Below are positions 36,221 through 45,137 of a stretch of 64,000 bases of DNA, in pieces. Under the pieces are notes generated by a model. The model made no database searches and was not told where the DNA came from. It worked only from the letters and a program-made list of their open reading frames with translations. Origin of the DNA: JBPYCR01 sp051846935 (GTDB taxonomy: Bacteria; Bacillota; Bacilli; Bacillales; Amphibacillaceae); the NCBI RefSeq assembly GCF_051846935.1, contig NZ_JBPYCS010000001.1:183741-247740 (forward strand). Direction: 5' to 3'. The position numbers and the translations under genes are program-made. Every line of letters starts with the position of its first letter. The stretch's first letter is position 1.

Positions 36221-36490
36221 AAATTAAAAAAATCCTTCCATCCGAAAAGGACGAGGATCTCGCGGTACCACCTTTATTAGCTCATAATAGCTCACTTTGG
36301 TAAACAAAAAACGGTTGCTTTTTGTTCGTCTTTTTATAACGAATAAGACTGTAATCGCCAAAGCCTACTACAAAAGGTTCGGTTTGGAAGCTCAGAAGTC
36401 CATTCATCTATATGCCACGCCAGTTTGCACCATCCACTGGCTCTCTTGTAGAGGTTATACAGATTACTACTCTTCATCATCGCTGTACGT
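36221..36490 (-). ncRNA. Trp T-box, promoter-proximal copy
   Basis: Second complete element, read on the minus strand: AGAGTAGTAA, AGAGAGCCAGTGGATGG, then GAATGGACTTCTGAG with specifier TGG at 36402-36400 followed by A, and the T-box AGGTGGTACCGCG at 36273-36261. Its terminator ATCCTCGTCC / GGATGGAAGGAT (36232-36259) is followed by TTTTTT. RNA polymerase must pass both elements before trpE. Confidence 0.92.
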
Positions 36491-36507
36491 ATTTGAATGT
36501 ATAAATA

Positions 36508-36536
36508 ATGTTAAAGGATGTTTTATTCGATGTCAA
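36508..36536 (-). promoter_or_regulatory. Promoter of the trp operon
   Basis: TTGACA (36536-36531) and TAACAT (36513-36508) on the minus strand, 17 nt apart, directly upstream of the first Trp T-box. Confidence 0.7.
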
Positions 36537-36736
36537 GTAGATTTTTATATGCGCTTGCGTCACGTATGTATGCGCGATAAGCATAATCGTGATAAAACAC
36601 TTTTTTGTATCGATTATTCTATTTTTTAATATAGAGCTCATACAATACGAAGCACTTTAGATAAAAATTGTATTTACTAAAATTAACGTATAAAATAAAA
36701 TGGGAAAAGGAAAGCGTGCGAAATGGAGGGATAGAG

Positions 36737-37420
36737 ATGGAGCTCGTTCGACATCAGCCATTATATGAACAGGTTTATGAAAAACTAAAACAGAGCATTT
36801 TAACTGGAACGTTTAAATTTGGCGAAAAAATTAACGAAGTGCATATCGCCAATCAATTAAATATTAGTCGGGGACCAGTGAGAGAGTCCATTCGTAAACT
36901 GGAACAGGAAGGTTTACTCGTACGAGATCGTAAAAATCAATTGTTTGTCTATAAACCGAGTGTGGATGATCTCATTTATATCTATCAGTGCCGGCAAGCA
37001 TTGGAATCTCTTGCAGTAGAGCTTGCTGTGGAACATTTAACAGACGAAAAACTAAAAGAATTAGGTTCTATTATTGAAGCGTCTAACCTAATCTCGAATG
37101 AGCAAGTCCCAACTGAACGAACGACGGCTGAGTTTATGCGTTTAAGCAGCGACTTTCACAGAGCAATTATCAATCAGAGTGGAAATCCAAGATTAAAAGC
37201 ACAATTGGATGAATTAAAAAGTTTAACTCATTTATATCGGGCATATAATATCCAAAACCAAGAGAGAAGGCAGTTTGCTCATATGGAGCATGAGGCAATC
37301 TATCAAGCGTTATGTACTAAAGACGGAAACAAAGCAAAGCACTTAATGGAAGAACATATAAAGCATGATCGACACCATTTAACAACGCACTTTAAAAGGC
37401 TCTTTAAAGCGGATGCATAA
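36737..37420 (+). CDS. GntR-family (FadR/FCD) transcriptional regulator
   Basis: N-terminal winged helix (about 5-70): QPLYEQVYEKLKQSILTGTFKFGEKINEVHIANQLNISRGPVRESIRKLEQEGLL. C-terminal all-helical FCD effector domain (about 78-215) with conserved Asp/His positions (DFHRAI and MEHEAIYQAL) that often bind metal plus an organic acid. GGAGGG before ATG 36737 rules out the longer frame to 36668. It precedes the CoA-transferase and lyase genes and probably regulates them. Confidence 0.9.
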   Translation: MELVRHQPLYEQVYEKLKQSILTGTFKFGEKINEVHIANQLNISRGPVRESIRKLEQEGLLVRDRKNQLFVYKPSVDDLIYIYQCRQALESLAVELAVEHLTDEKLKELGSIIEASNLISNEQVPTERTTAEFMRLSSDFHRAIINQSGNPRLKAQLDELKSLTHLYRAYNIQNQERRQFAHMEHEAIYQALCTKDGNKAKHLMEEHIKHDRHHLTTHFKRLFKADA

Positions 37421-37493
37421 CCGATTGCTTGAAAGGATAGATTCATTACGGTAAAATCAGAAAAGTAAAAGGCATTTTATTTTAATGTTTACT

Positions 37494-37508
37494 GTTAACA
37501 GTTAACAA
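37494..37508. promoter_or_regulatory. Candidate operator palindrome
   Basis: TGTTAAC-A-GTTAACA is a perfect 7-bp inverted repeat with one central base, in the gap between the GntR gene and the CoA-transferase. A likely binding site for the FCD regulator. Confidence 0.5.
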
Positions 37509-37567
37509 TAAAGCGCTAAAAGCTATAAACCGATTATATTTTCATATTATAAAAGTAGGGTGATCTT

Positions 37568-38782
37568 ATGTTTAATAAAGAAATGACGAAGGAGCTATTG
37601 TCAGGACTGCGTGTGTTAGAGTTAGGAACATTAATTGCTGGTCCATTTGCAGGTAGAATTTTTGCCGATTTTGGCGCAGAGGTCATTAAAGTAGAAACGC
37701 CGAAAGCAGGCGATCCAATAAGAAAATGGCGTCATATGCATGACGATACGTCACTTTGGTGGTACGTACAAGCTCGGAATAAAAAAAGCATTACGTTAGA
37801 TTTAAAAAGTAATAGAGGACAAGAACTTGTAAAAGAACTCGTGAAAACGACCGATGTTATTATTGAAAATTTCCGACCAGGAAAATTGGAAGAATGGGGA
37901 ATTGGTTATGAGGATTTAAAGCAAATTAACCCGCGACTTATTATGGTACGTATTTCAGGATATGGACAAGACGGTCCTTACAGCAAGAAGCCAGGATTCG
38001 GCAGTATTGGAGAAGCAATCGGTGGATTGCGTTATTTAACAGGGTATCCAGATCGCCCGCCAACCCGTGTCGGCGTAAGTATAGGTGATTCTGTATCTTC
38101 TTTATACGGTGTAATGAGTGCATTAATGGCAATATATCATCGGGATGTAGTCGGTACGAATCAAGGGCAATACGTAGATGTAGCGCTGTATGAATCGGTA
38201 TTCAGTTTAATGGAAAGCTTGCTTCCGGAATATGATTATGACAATCATATAAGAGAAAGAACGGGGAGCATGCTTCCAGGAATTGCGCCATCAAACACAT
38301 ATGTATGTAAAGATGGGAAATATATCGTTATCGGCGGTAATGGCGATAGTATTTTTAAGAGGCTTATGAAAGCAATAGGGAAAGAGGAAATAGGGACAAG
38401 TGCTGAATTTGCTTCAAATGATTTACGAGCAAAGCAGAGTGAATTTCTAGATCAAATTATTGAAGCATGGACGCAAACGAAAACATTGCAAGAAGCTGTA
38501 AAAATTTTGGATGCATACGATGTACCAGCGGGCCCAATATACAACATTGAAGATATTGTAAATGACCCACATTACGCTGCTCGAGACATGATTCAAGAGG
38601 TGGATGTCGATCGACTTGGAAAATTAAAAATGCCTGGTATTGTTCCAAAGTTCTCCAAAAGTCCTGGAGAAATAAAATGGGCCGGCCCAAAGCTTGGAGA
38701 GCATAATGAAGAAGTGTATAAAGAAATCCTCGGCTTATCTGAGAAAGCATTACAGCAATTAAAGGATGATCAAATTATTTAA
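37568..38782 (+). CDS. Class III CoA-transferase (CaiB/BaiF family)
   Basis: Moves CoA between carboxylic acids. Seen: GLRVLELGTLIAGPFAGRIFADFGAEVIKVE near 12-42, SLWWYVQARNKKSITLDL, VIIENFRPGKLEEWGIGY, VRISGYGQDGPY, and VGVSIGDSVSSLYG holding the catalytic Asp near 170. 404 aa. The partner lyase suggests that its substrate is a branched hydroxy-dicarboxylate such as 3-hydroxy-3-methylglutarate. This is inference, and the family is wide. Confidence 0.9.
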   Translation: MFNKEMTKELLSGLRVLELGTLIAGPFAGRIFADFGAEVIKVETPKAGDPIRKWRHMHDDTSLWWYVQARNKKSITLDLKSNRGQELVKELVKTTDVIIENFRPGKLEEWGIGYEDLKQINPRLIMVRISGYGQDGPYSKKPGFGSIGEAIGGLRYLTGYPDRPPTRVGVSIGDSVSSLYGVMSALMAIYHRDVVGTNQGQYVDVALYESVFSLMESLLPEYDYDNHIRERTGSMLPGIAPSNTYVCKDGKYIVIGGNGDSIFKRLMKAIGKEEIGTSAEFASNDLRAKQSEFLDQIIEAWTQTKTLQEAVKILDAYDVPAGPIYNIEDIVNDPHYAARDMIQEVDVDRLGKLKMPGIVPKFSKSPGEIKWAGPKLGEHNEEVYKEILGLSEKALQQLKDDQII

Positions 38783-38878
38783 ACGTATTATGTATTGGAA
38801 TATATGAGGTAATGTAAAAGAAACAATAATAATCGGCGGAAAATTATGCCGAAACAAAATATATGAGGAGATTTACGA

Positions 38879-39796
38879 ATGAACAGAAAGCTACATATCC
38901 AAGAAGTAGTTACACGGGATGGTTTTCAAATCGAGCCAATTTTTATACCAACGGCTGAAAAAGTAAAGTTAATAAATGCATTAAGTCAAACCGGTGTGCG
39001 TAAAATTGAAGTAACTTCATTTGTATCTCCTAAAGCAGTGCCACAGCTAAAGGATGCAGCAACTGTTTTTGAAAATATAGAAAGAAACGAACACGTAACA
39101 TATACTGCACTTGTTCCGAATGTAAAAGGCGCAATTCGAGCGATAGAAGCGGGGGCAGATGAAATCAATCTCGTTATGTCGGTTAGTGAATCACATAATA
39201 TCAAAAATGTGCAAAAAACGACGGAGCAATCTCTTCATGAATTTAAAGAAATTTTAAAGATGACAAAAGGGACGAATATAGTAGTAAATGGATCGTTAGC
39301 AACGAGTTTTGGCTGTCCATTTGAAGGTGAAATCCCGGAGCAAAGATTATTTCATTTTCTACAAACATACGTCGAGGAATTAGAATTGGACAGTGTGACG
39401 TTTGCTGATACGACAGGAATGGCACATCCAAGACAAGTGGAAAACCGAATGAAAAAAGCAGTAGAAATGTACCCAACCTTACCGATAACAGTACATTTTC
39501 ATAATACACGGGGGATGGGGCTAGCGAATGTAATAGCTGCAATTAATGCAGGAATTACGCGCTTCGATGCTGCACTAGGTGGATTGGGAGGGTGTCCATT
39601 TGCGCCTGGAGCAACGGGTAACATTTGTACGGAGGACCTAGTCCATATGCTAGATGCAATCGGTTATGAAACGGCAGTAGATGTAGACAAGCTCATTGCT
39701 CTCTCTAAACAGTTGCCGAAGTTAATAGGCAAAGACGTGCCTGGACAAGTAGTAAAAGCAGGGAAAATAACGGATCTGCATCCAATGGATGAATAA
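38879..39796 (+). CDS. Hydroxymethylglutaryl-CoA lyase family protein
   Basis: TIM-barrel DRE metallolyase family (305 aa). Seen: QEVVTRDGFQIEP (family EV.PRDGLQ), EVTSFVSPKAVPQLKDA, ATSFGCPFEGE, DTTGMAHPRQ, VHFHNTRGMGLAN and ALGGLGGCPFAPGATGN with the catalytic Cys. It would split HMG-CoA, or a close analogue, into acetyl-CoA and a keto acid. Note RDGF where most have RDGL. Lies 96 nt after the CoA-transferase and is probably co-transcribed. Confidence 0.88.
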   Translation: MNRKLHIQEVVTRDGFQIEPIFIPTAEKVKLINALSQTGVRKIEVTSFVSPKAVPQLKDAATVFENIERNEHVTYTALVPNVKGAIRAIEAGADEINLVMSVSESHNIKNVQKTTEQSLHEFKEILKMTKGTNIVVNGSLATSFGCPFEGEIPEQRLFHFLQTYVEELELDSVTFADTTGMAHPRQVENRMKKAVEMYPTLPITVHFHNTRGMGLANVIAAINAGITRFDAALGGLGGCPFAPGATGNICTEDLVHMLDAIGYETAVDVDKLIALSKQLPKLIGKDVPGQVVKAGKITDLHPMDE

Positions 39797-39821
39797 TTGT
39801 AGACAAAAAAAGTGAGAAAGC

Positions 39822-39865
39822 AAAAAAATTTCCGAGTACCCCTGTAGGGGATCGGAAATTTTTTT
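39822..39865. terminator. Bidirectional terminator
   Basis: AAAAAAATTTCCGA-CCCC and GGGG-TCGGAAATTTTTTT form a long stem with A and T tracts. Ends the lyase operon. Confidence 0.88.
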
Positions 39866-40001
39866 GAATCGACGTAATTTATTTTTTACAGTGATATATT
39901 TTCTTGAAATGAAAAGTACGATCGTATTCGTTCGTACTTTTTATATGCTGTTTACGGTAGAAGTCTACCTTCTGGTAGCATAATTGCCTAGAAACGGATG
40001 C

Positions 40002-40556
40002 TTATGCTTTAAAAGTTGTAAACTTTTCCACAACGGAGATTCGGTCTTTTTTAGCTGGCTGTTCCTCAAAGTATCCTAAATGAATAAAGCCGATAATTTT
40101 TTCGTTGTCTGGAATATGTAAGATTTCTTTTACTTTAGGGTCATAAATATGTGGATTCGTCTTCCAAACGACTCCAAGTTTTTTCTCCCATGCAAGCAAC
40201 CAAAAGTTTTGTAGCATACAAGCGGTTGCGCCAAAGTTTTCATCCCATTGCTTTTCCATTTCTGGCGCTTCCATTGTTACGACAAGAATTGCATTCGGTT
40301 CATTTAAGTAATTTTCTCGATTTTGTTGGAGGTCTGCTGAATACGTTTGAGCGACTTTTTTGGCGAAAGCTGGCAATTGGTCTTGCCCAACAAAAATGAA
40401 TCGCCACGGCTGCCTGTTTCCATGTGTAGGAGCCCATATTGCATCTTCCAGCAATTCTTTTACAACTTCTTCTGTTACTTCTTTATTTAAATACCCCTTT
40501 TTTACTGCCCGGCGGTCGCGAATTATTTGTTTTAAAGTTGAATATTCTTGTTTCAC
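40002..40556 (-). CDS. Nitroreductase-family flavoprotein
   Basis: FMN-dependent NAD(P)H oxidoreductase, about 185 aa. Seen: IIRDRRAVKKGYLNKEVTEEVVKELLEDAIWAPTHGNRQPWRFIFV near the N terminus, a central helix, and the FMN-binding GFIHLGYFEEQPAKK near the end. The natural substrate is unknown. GAGGGGGA precedes GTG 40556, so the frame to 40577 is longer than the likely protein. Confidence 0.9.
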   Translation of the reverse strand: MKQEYSTLKQIIRDRRAVKKGYLNKEVTEEVVKELLEDAIWAPTHGNRQPWRFIFVGQDQLPAFAKKVAQTYSADLQQNRENYLNEPNAILVVTMEAPEMEKQWDENFGATACMLQNFWLLAWEKKLGVVWKTNPHIYDPKVKEILHIPDNEKIIGFIHLGYFEEQPAKKDRISVVEKFTTFKA

Positions 40557-40666
40557 CTTAATCCCCCTCAGAATCATTTATTCTAGTTAATTAATAACGG
40601 TTCTCATCAAACAAATTATAGCCGATTTATACCGTTTAATCAAACAAGCTTCTTAACTGGATTGCG

Positions 40667-40906
40667 TCACGTATTTGTGGGTGTTATTTTAAGAAGCTAA
40701 AAAACCTCTCTTTGTATTCGTTAATTTTAGTATTGATTCCTACCGACCGCAGTAGATATACACTACGCTTTCCGTGCCCGCGGAAAGCATCCACCAGCAG
40801 TGAAAATCAACGGTGTTATTCATGTGTATATCGTTCGAAGTAAAATTGATCACATATTATCTAGTTAGATTCGTGCATCTGTTCCCCCACAAACATTTTA
40901 CTCATA
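40667..40906 (+). repeat. Long dispersed repeat (copy 2)
   Basis: 240 bp that match 63709-63963 almost throughout, and 25881-25990 in the first 110 bp. It has the left arm GCAGTAGATATACAC (40749-40763) and GCTTTCCG. Then it jumps to a reversed piece (CCCGCGGAAAGC) and a partial right arm GTGTATATC. It looks like a rearranged element. Nothing coding is evident. Confidence 0.85.
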
Positions 40907-40912
40907 CTCTTA

Positions 40913-41269
40913 ACTGTACTTTATTCTTAAAATACACCCGTCATATACTTGCATTTCTAAATAGAACTGCGTAATAATAGGGACACATCTTTTATTTTCA
41001 TACATGTGAAAACATTCACAATAAGCAACCAATTGCTTAAAACAAATAAGGTGACTTTTACACAGTAATCCATGTGAGGTGAACATAGACATGAGTGCTA
41101 TTTTCGAGCGAGGCCACTGAATCCATACTGCGAAAAGTGTCCAACTGTAATACAAGGGATGCTTAGTAATTTAAGTTTTTAAGAAATAGATACGTGTGCA
41201 AATGAAAAAGTAGCAGAAGTACTTGATGAAAAATAACGGCCACACTTTTATATACGAGGGGGAATAGGG
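40913..41269. other. Intergenic region, nothing firm
   Basis: No convincing gene. A Cys-containing stretch on the plus strand (about 41085-41180) ends in PYCEKCPTVIQGMLSNLSF but has a stop just upstream, so at best it is a remnant. Confidence 0.35.
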
Positions 41270-42286
41270 ATGAAGAAGTTTTTACGGAAAAAAGGGATTA
41301 ACGTTTCATGGAACGCATATATTGTCACTGCGTTAAGTTATATGGCTTTAGGGTTGTTTTCTTCATTAATTATAGGACTTATTATTAAGACAGCAGGCGA
41401 GCAGTTAAATATTGAGTTTTTAATAGAAATAGGTTCGTTTGCAATGGATAAAAAAATTATGGGTGGAGCAATTGGTGTAGCAATTGCTTACGGGCTAAAA
41501 GCACCGCCTCTTGTATTGTTTTCCGCTTTATTCGCTGGAGCTTTTGGAGCGGAGTTAGGCGGCCCTGCAGGAAGCTATGTTTCTGCAGTAGTAGCTGTAG
41601 AGTTTGGGAAGCTTGTATATCAAGTTACGCGTTTAGATATTATTGTTACACCATTTATAACAATATTGGGAGGGTTTTTAGCCGGAACGTTTGTCGGTCC
41701 ACCCATTCATACTTTTATGATTTGGTTTGGGGAGATGATTAATTGGTCGACGGAGCAGCAGCCGATTATTATGGGGATGTTAGTTGCATTGTTTATGGGG
41801 TGGGCGTTGACAGCACCAATATCAAGCGTAGCGATTGCAATAATGCTTTCTTTGGACGGTTTAGCTGCTGGCGCTGCTGCAATAGGCTGTTCAGCACAGA
41901 TGATTGGATTTGCTGTTTCAAGCTATCGCGATAATGGAATTGGTGGATTCTTAGCACAAGGAATTGGAACGTCTATGCTTCAAGTTGCTAATATTATAAA
42001 AAAACCAATTATAATCGTTCCACCAACGATTGCTGGTGTTTGCCTTGCACCGATTGGAACAGCTTGGCTTGGGATGACAAATAATACGGCAGGTGCAGGT
42101 ATGGGGACGAGTGGCTTTGTCGGACAGATTATGACGTTTGAATCGATGGGATTTACAATGCATGTGTTTTGGGCGGTACTCCTATTGCACATCGTTGCAC
42201 CAGCTGTAATTAGTTTAGCTTTTTCCGAGTGGTTTAGAAAAAAAGGATGGATTAACCGGGGCGATATGAAAATTACGTATGAATAA
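41270..42286 (+). CDS. EIIC-like membrane protein (PTS_EIIC_2 family)
   Basis: About 338 aa with roughly nine to ten hydrophobic segments. Seen: KGINVSWNAYIVTALSYMALGLFSSLIIGLIIKTAGEQL, GGAIGVAIAYGLKAPPLVLFSALFAGAFGAELGGPAGSY, GWALTAPISSVAIAIMLSLDGLAAGAAAIGCSAQMIGFA. This matches the membrane family annotated as PTS EIIC type 2-like. No EIIA or EIIB gene is nearby, so sugar phosphotransfer is doubtful. GAGGGGG precedes the ATG. Confidence 0.82.
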   Translation: MKKFLRKKGINVSWNAYIVTALSYMALGLFSSLIIGLIIKTAGEQLNIEFLIEIGSFAMDKKIMGGAIGVAIAYGLKAPPLVLFSALFAGAFGAELGGPAGSYVSAVVAVEFGKLVYQVTRLDIIVTPFITILGGFLAGTFVGPPIHTFMIWFGEMINWSTEQQPIIMGMLVALFMGWALTAPISSVAIAIMLSLDGLAAGAAAIGCSAQMIGFAVSSYRDNGIGGFLAQGIGTSMLQVANIIKKPIIIVPPTIAGVCLAPIGTAWLGMTNNTAGAGMGTSGFVGQIMTFESMGFTMHVFWAVLLLHIVAPAVISLAFSEWFRKKGWINRGDMKITYE

Positions 42287-42416
42287 ATCTAATTGAAGAT
42301 ATCCACTCTTGTACGAACAGATCGATTTATTTGTACGGTATGACTAAAATGGAAAAAATAGCACATCTGTACTATTATTAGCAGTAAGATACTATTTCAT
42401 TTAGGGGGCACTGTTT

Positions 42417-42875
42417 ATGGATAAATTTATGCGTCGTGCAGTTGAAATTTCAGCAAATAATGTTCGAGAGGGCGGGGAGCCTTTTGGAGCTGTTTTAGTA
42501 AAAGACGGAGAAATAGTTGCAGAAGGTGTAAATGAACTACATAAAAAGTTTGATGTAAGCGGTCATGCCGAAATGGTAGCTATTCGAAAAGCACAAGAAA
42601 AGCTACAAACCCATGATTTATCAGAATTTACGATGTATGCGAGCGGGGAGCCATGTCCAATGTGTCTCACAACGATGTATATGTCTGGAATGAAGCATGC
42701 GTACTACTGTGCTTCAATTGAAGATACTGCTGCAGCTGGACTAGGTGCCTCAAAAATAATTTATGCGGACTTGGCAAAACCGAGAGAGGAACGTTCTTTA
42801 AAAATGGAACATATGCCTTTAGAAAAAGGGCAAGAAGACCCGATGGCATTATACGTAGAGAAAAAGCAGGCTTAA
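42417..42875 (+). CDS. Nucleoside/guanine deaminase
   Basis: Cytidine-deaminase-fold zinc hydrolase of 152 aa. Zinc and catalytic motifs: SGHAEMVAIRKA (His-Ala-Glu near 52-54) and GEPCPMCLTTMY (PCxxC near 82-86). EPFGAVLVKDGEIVAEG is the usual substrate-side start. Closest in pattern to Bacillus guanine deaminase GuaD; tRNA adenosine deaminase TadA is the main alternative but usually sits elsewhere. Likely a single-gene unit. Confidence 0.85.
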   Translation: MDKFMRRAVEISANNVREGGEPFGAVLVKDGEIVAEGVNELHKKFDVSGHAEMVAIRKAQEKLQTHDLSEFTMYASGEPCPMCLTTMYMSGMKHAYYCASIEDTAAAGLGASKIIYADLAKPREERSLKMEHMPLEKGQEDPMALYVEKKQA

Positions 42876-43132
42876 TTAGCGTAGTTATAAGTTAAATTGT
42901 TGTGTTCATTTTGACAAATACCTTCACTAGCTAAAGCAATTGTTTTATTATTTTTAGTGTATACTTGAATAGCAATTGGAAATTTTTACCTCTTTTTTGA
43001 AACTCTAATTTGTAAGTGAGGAATATACCAGATCATTGTCAAGATATTGTTAATAAATAAGGACTTCAATGGAAAATGATGTGATACGCTAAGGATATGT
43101 ATGTAACATAGCGACAGCTTGGGGGAAGGTAA

Positions 43133-43585
43133 ATGTCATTTTACGATTTTCTAGTGCTTGTCCATGTAATTGCTGCGATTGTAGGCGTAGGACCAGGCTT
43201 TATTCTTACATTAATAGTAAAAAAACCACAAACGATGTCTGAATTAAAGCATGCGTATATTATTCGAAGTCGCGTTCATTTACTTGTCATGACAGGCGGA
43301 ATTCTAGTGTTTATAACGGGAATATGGATGGGCTTCCTCCACGTATACCTTTTTACACAGGCATGGTATATTATTAGTATTCTTTTGTTTTTAGCTGTTT
43401 TGGCTGCAGGTCCTTGCCTATTAGCTCCACGTTCGAAACCGATAAAGAAGATATTAATAGAGCAAGATTCAGAAGAAATCCCGGCGACGTACGATAAATT
43501 GTCACGTAATTTATTTTTTTACGAACGAATAACGAATGTTTTTCTATTCGCTATTATTGTACTAATGGTTGTTAAGCCTTTTTAG
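43133..43585 (+). CDS. DUF2269-family membrane protein
   Basis: 150 aa with four membrane segments (about 5-27, 48-70, 77-98, 127-147) and a conserved His in VHVIAAIVGVGPGF. The pattern is that of the DUF2269 integral-membrane family, whose function is unknown. GGGGGAAGG lies just before ATG 43133. Convergent with the VanY-like gene. Confidence 0.8.
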   Translation: MSFYDFLVLVHVIAAIVGVGPGFILTLIVKKPQTMSELKHAYIIRSRVHLLVMTGGILVFITGIWMGFLHVYLFTQAWYIISILLFLAVLAAGPCLLAPRSKPIKKILIEQDSEEIPATYDKLSRNLFFYERITNVFLFAIIVLMVVKPF

Positions 43586-43637
43586 CAACAAACAACGCGA
43601 AATAATTCTTTAGAAAAAATTAAATATAGTTCGTACG

Positions 43638-43687
43638 AAAAGCCCCACTATTTTCACGCAGCTTCTGTAAAAAATAGTAGGGCTTTT
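43638..43687. terminator. Bidirectional terminator between convergent genes
   Basis: AAAAGCCCCACTATTTT pairs with AAAATAGTAGGGCTTTT (one wobble). Confidence 0.88.
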
Positions 43688-43705
43688 GTATAGAGTTAAA
43701 ATTTA

Positions 43706-44740
43706 TTAATTTATGTCTAAATATTCTTCTAATGTTATACTTTTTTCCATTATTTCTGTCGCAGCCTTTTTACCGACATAGCGCAAGTGCCATGGTTCAT
43801 ATTGATATTGTGTAATTGTTTCTTTTCCTTCTGGGTAACGAATAATATAGCCAAATTCACTTGCATGTTTTACGAGCCATTGGCCTTCCTTTGTGTCTCC
43901 AAAAGCTATAGTCAGCTGAAACTTAACTTCAGGAGACGTAACATCCATCGATAACCCGCTTTGATGCTCACTCTGTCCAGGCTTTGCACTAAAAGTATTG
44001 GCCGACTTCTCGCCATGCTTTTGTACATTCGATGTAAATATTGTTTCTTGTCTTTCATAAGAACGATAACCCGATTGTGCAAACAAATTCAAACCGGCCT
44101 TATCTGCAGCTGCAAAAAGTTGTTCCAAAGCATCGGCAGCTACTCGCCTTAATTGTTTTTTAGGTACGTCCTCTGTAAAAGGGAAACGAACATTAGGGAT
44201 AACTAAGTCGGACGGAATATAATCGTGTGGGAGCGCGTACTTTTTATTAATTACAGCTAATATTTCATATGGGTTTTCTATAACGGCTGTTAATTCATTT
44301 GGATGCTCTGGTGGGGCAAGTCCTAAACCAGCTTCTACAATATCGTTATTTTCTAAAACCTCTTTTAACCCGTTCTTTGTCTTATCATCGTAAATTCCAG
44401 TTACGAATAGTGATTCCTGTTGGAGCTGAAAGTCCGTTATTGCCCAAGTTGTCTGTTTGTCAAATCGTGCAGTCACTTCAACGTTATATCCTACTTTTTT
44501 TAGTGCCTTTTGCAATGCCTCTACAGACTCACCTGCATCCCCCTTTTGCAAATAAATATCGGGAAATGAAGCAGTCGCTTCGGTTTGAATTGAGGAGCTT
44601 GTATCTGAACTCGTATGCTCTGTTTCATTTGTGGCGTTTTTTTCTGTTGAATCTGTAGAATCGTTATTTATAGTAGTGCAAGCAGGTAATATGAGGAGCA
44701 GTGAAAATATGAAAAAAATTATATTTTGTTTATTAAGCAT
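43706..44740 (-). CDS. VanY-type D-alanyl-D-alanine carboxypeptidase lipoprotein
   Basis: Secreted peptidoglycan carboxypeptidase, 344 aa. Lipobox: a hydrophobic signal ending at LPAC, Cys21. A Thr/Ser/Glu-rich linker is followed by a peptidoglycan-binding type-1 domain (about 62-132: LQKGDAGESVEALQKALKKVGY, FDKQTTWAITDFQ) and a LAS/VanY domain with SGYRSYERQ, the zinc motif SEHQSGLSMDV and the EPWHLRYVG His. Resembles Bacillus YodJ. It trims pentapeptide side chains outside the membrane. Confidence 0.92.
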   Translation of the reverse strand: MLNKQNIIFFIFSLLLILPACTTINNDSTDSTEKNATNETEHTSSDTSSSIQTEATASFPDIYLQKGDAGESVEALQKALKKVGYNVEVTARFDKQTTWAITDFQLQQESLFVTGIYDDKTKNGLKEVLENNDIVEAGLGLAPPEHPNELTAVIENPYEILAVINKKYALPHDYIPSDLVIPNVRFPFTEDVPKKQLRRVAADALEQLFAAADKAGLNLFAQSGYRSYERQETIFTSNVQKHGEKSANTFSAKPGQSEHQSGLSMDVTSPEVKFQLTIAFGDTKEGQWLVKHASEFGYIIRYPEGKETITQYQYEPWHLRYVGKKAATEIMEKSITLEEYLDIN

Positions 44741-45137
44741 GTTAAAATCCTCCGTCTGTTTCCCTTTATTAAAAAGGGGGTCTTGGCAAGTGTAAAACTA
44801 TTTGCATTAGAGTGTGTGTACTATGTCAGATCGTATAATTCCTATGTATTTTCTCATAGTTTAACGATAAAAAGCAATACCACTTATGAAACTTGAAGGT
44901 TGTCCACAAAAAGCGAATGTAGCATATGGGCAAGATAAGTAAGTTGTATTATTTCAAAATAAAGGGACTTAAAATAAATAGCTTAGTTCACTCACAAAGC
45001 TTTACAGATACTTACTTTTAAACGCATTTAAATAATAGGACTAAGGCAGATTGTGCTAAGGGACATGGAGATTGGTTTATTATTTAAATCTGATATAAAA
45101 TAAAAGTAATCAATTATATGTAAAGAGGTGGATTTGT
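44741..45137. other. Intergenic region between divergent genes
   Basis: Should hold the promoters of the vanY-like gene and the rhodanese. No clear promoter, repeat or small gene was recognised. GAGGTGG at 45125-45131 is the rhodanese ribosome site. Confidence 0.4.

Noticed and set aside
35854..36500. TRAP-type (G/U)AG repeats in the trp leader
   Set aside because: No regular series of GAG/TAG triplets is present; two T-boxes account for control.
35953..36629. Several small plus-strand frames over the trp leader
   Set aside because: They are antisense to the two T-box elements, whose conserved motifs explain the sequence.
40910..41155. Minus-strand frame of 81 codons
   Set aside because: No ribosome site and aromatic-rich composition unlike real proteins here. 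A plus-strand Cys-pair segment in the same place is also interrupted by stops.
41270..42286. Functional sugar PTS
   Set aside because: Only an EIIC-like membrane protein is present; no EIIA, EIIB or sugar gene adjoins.
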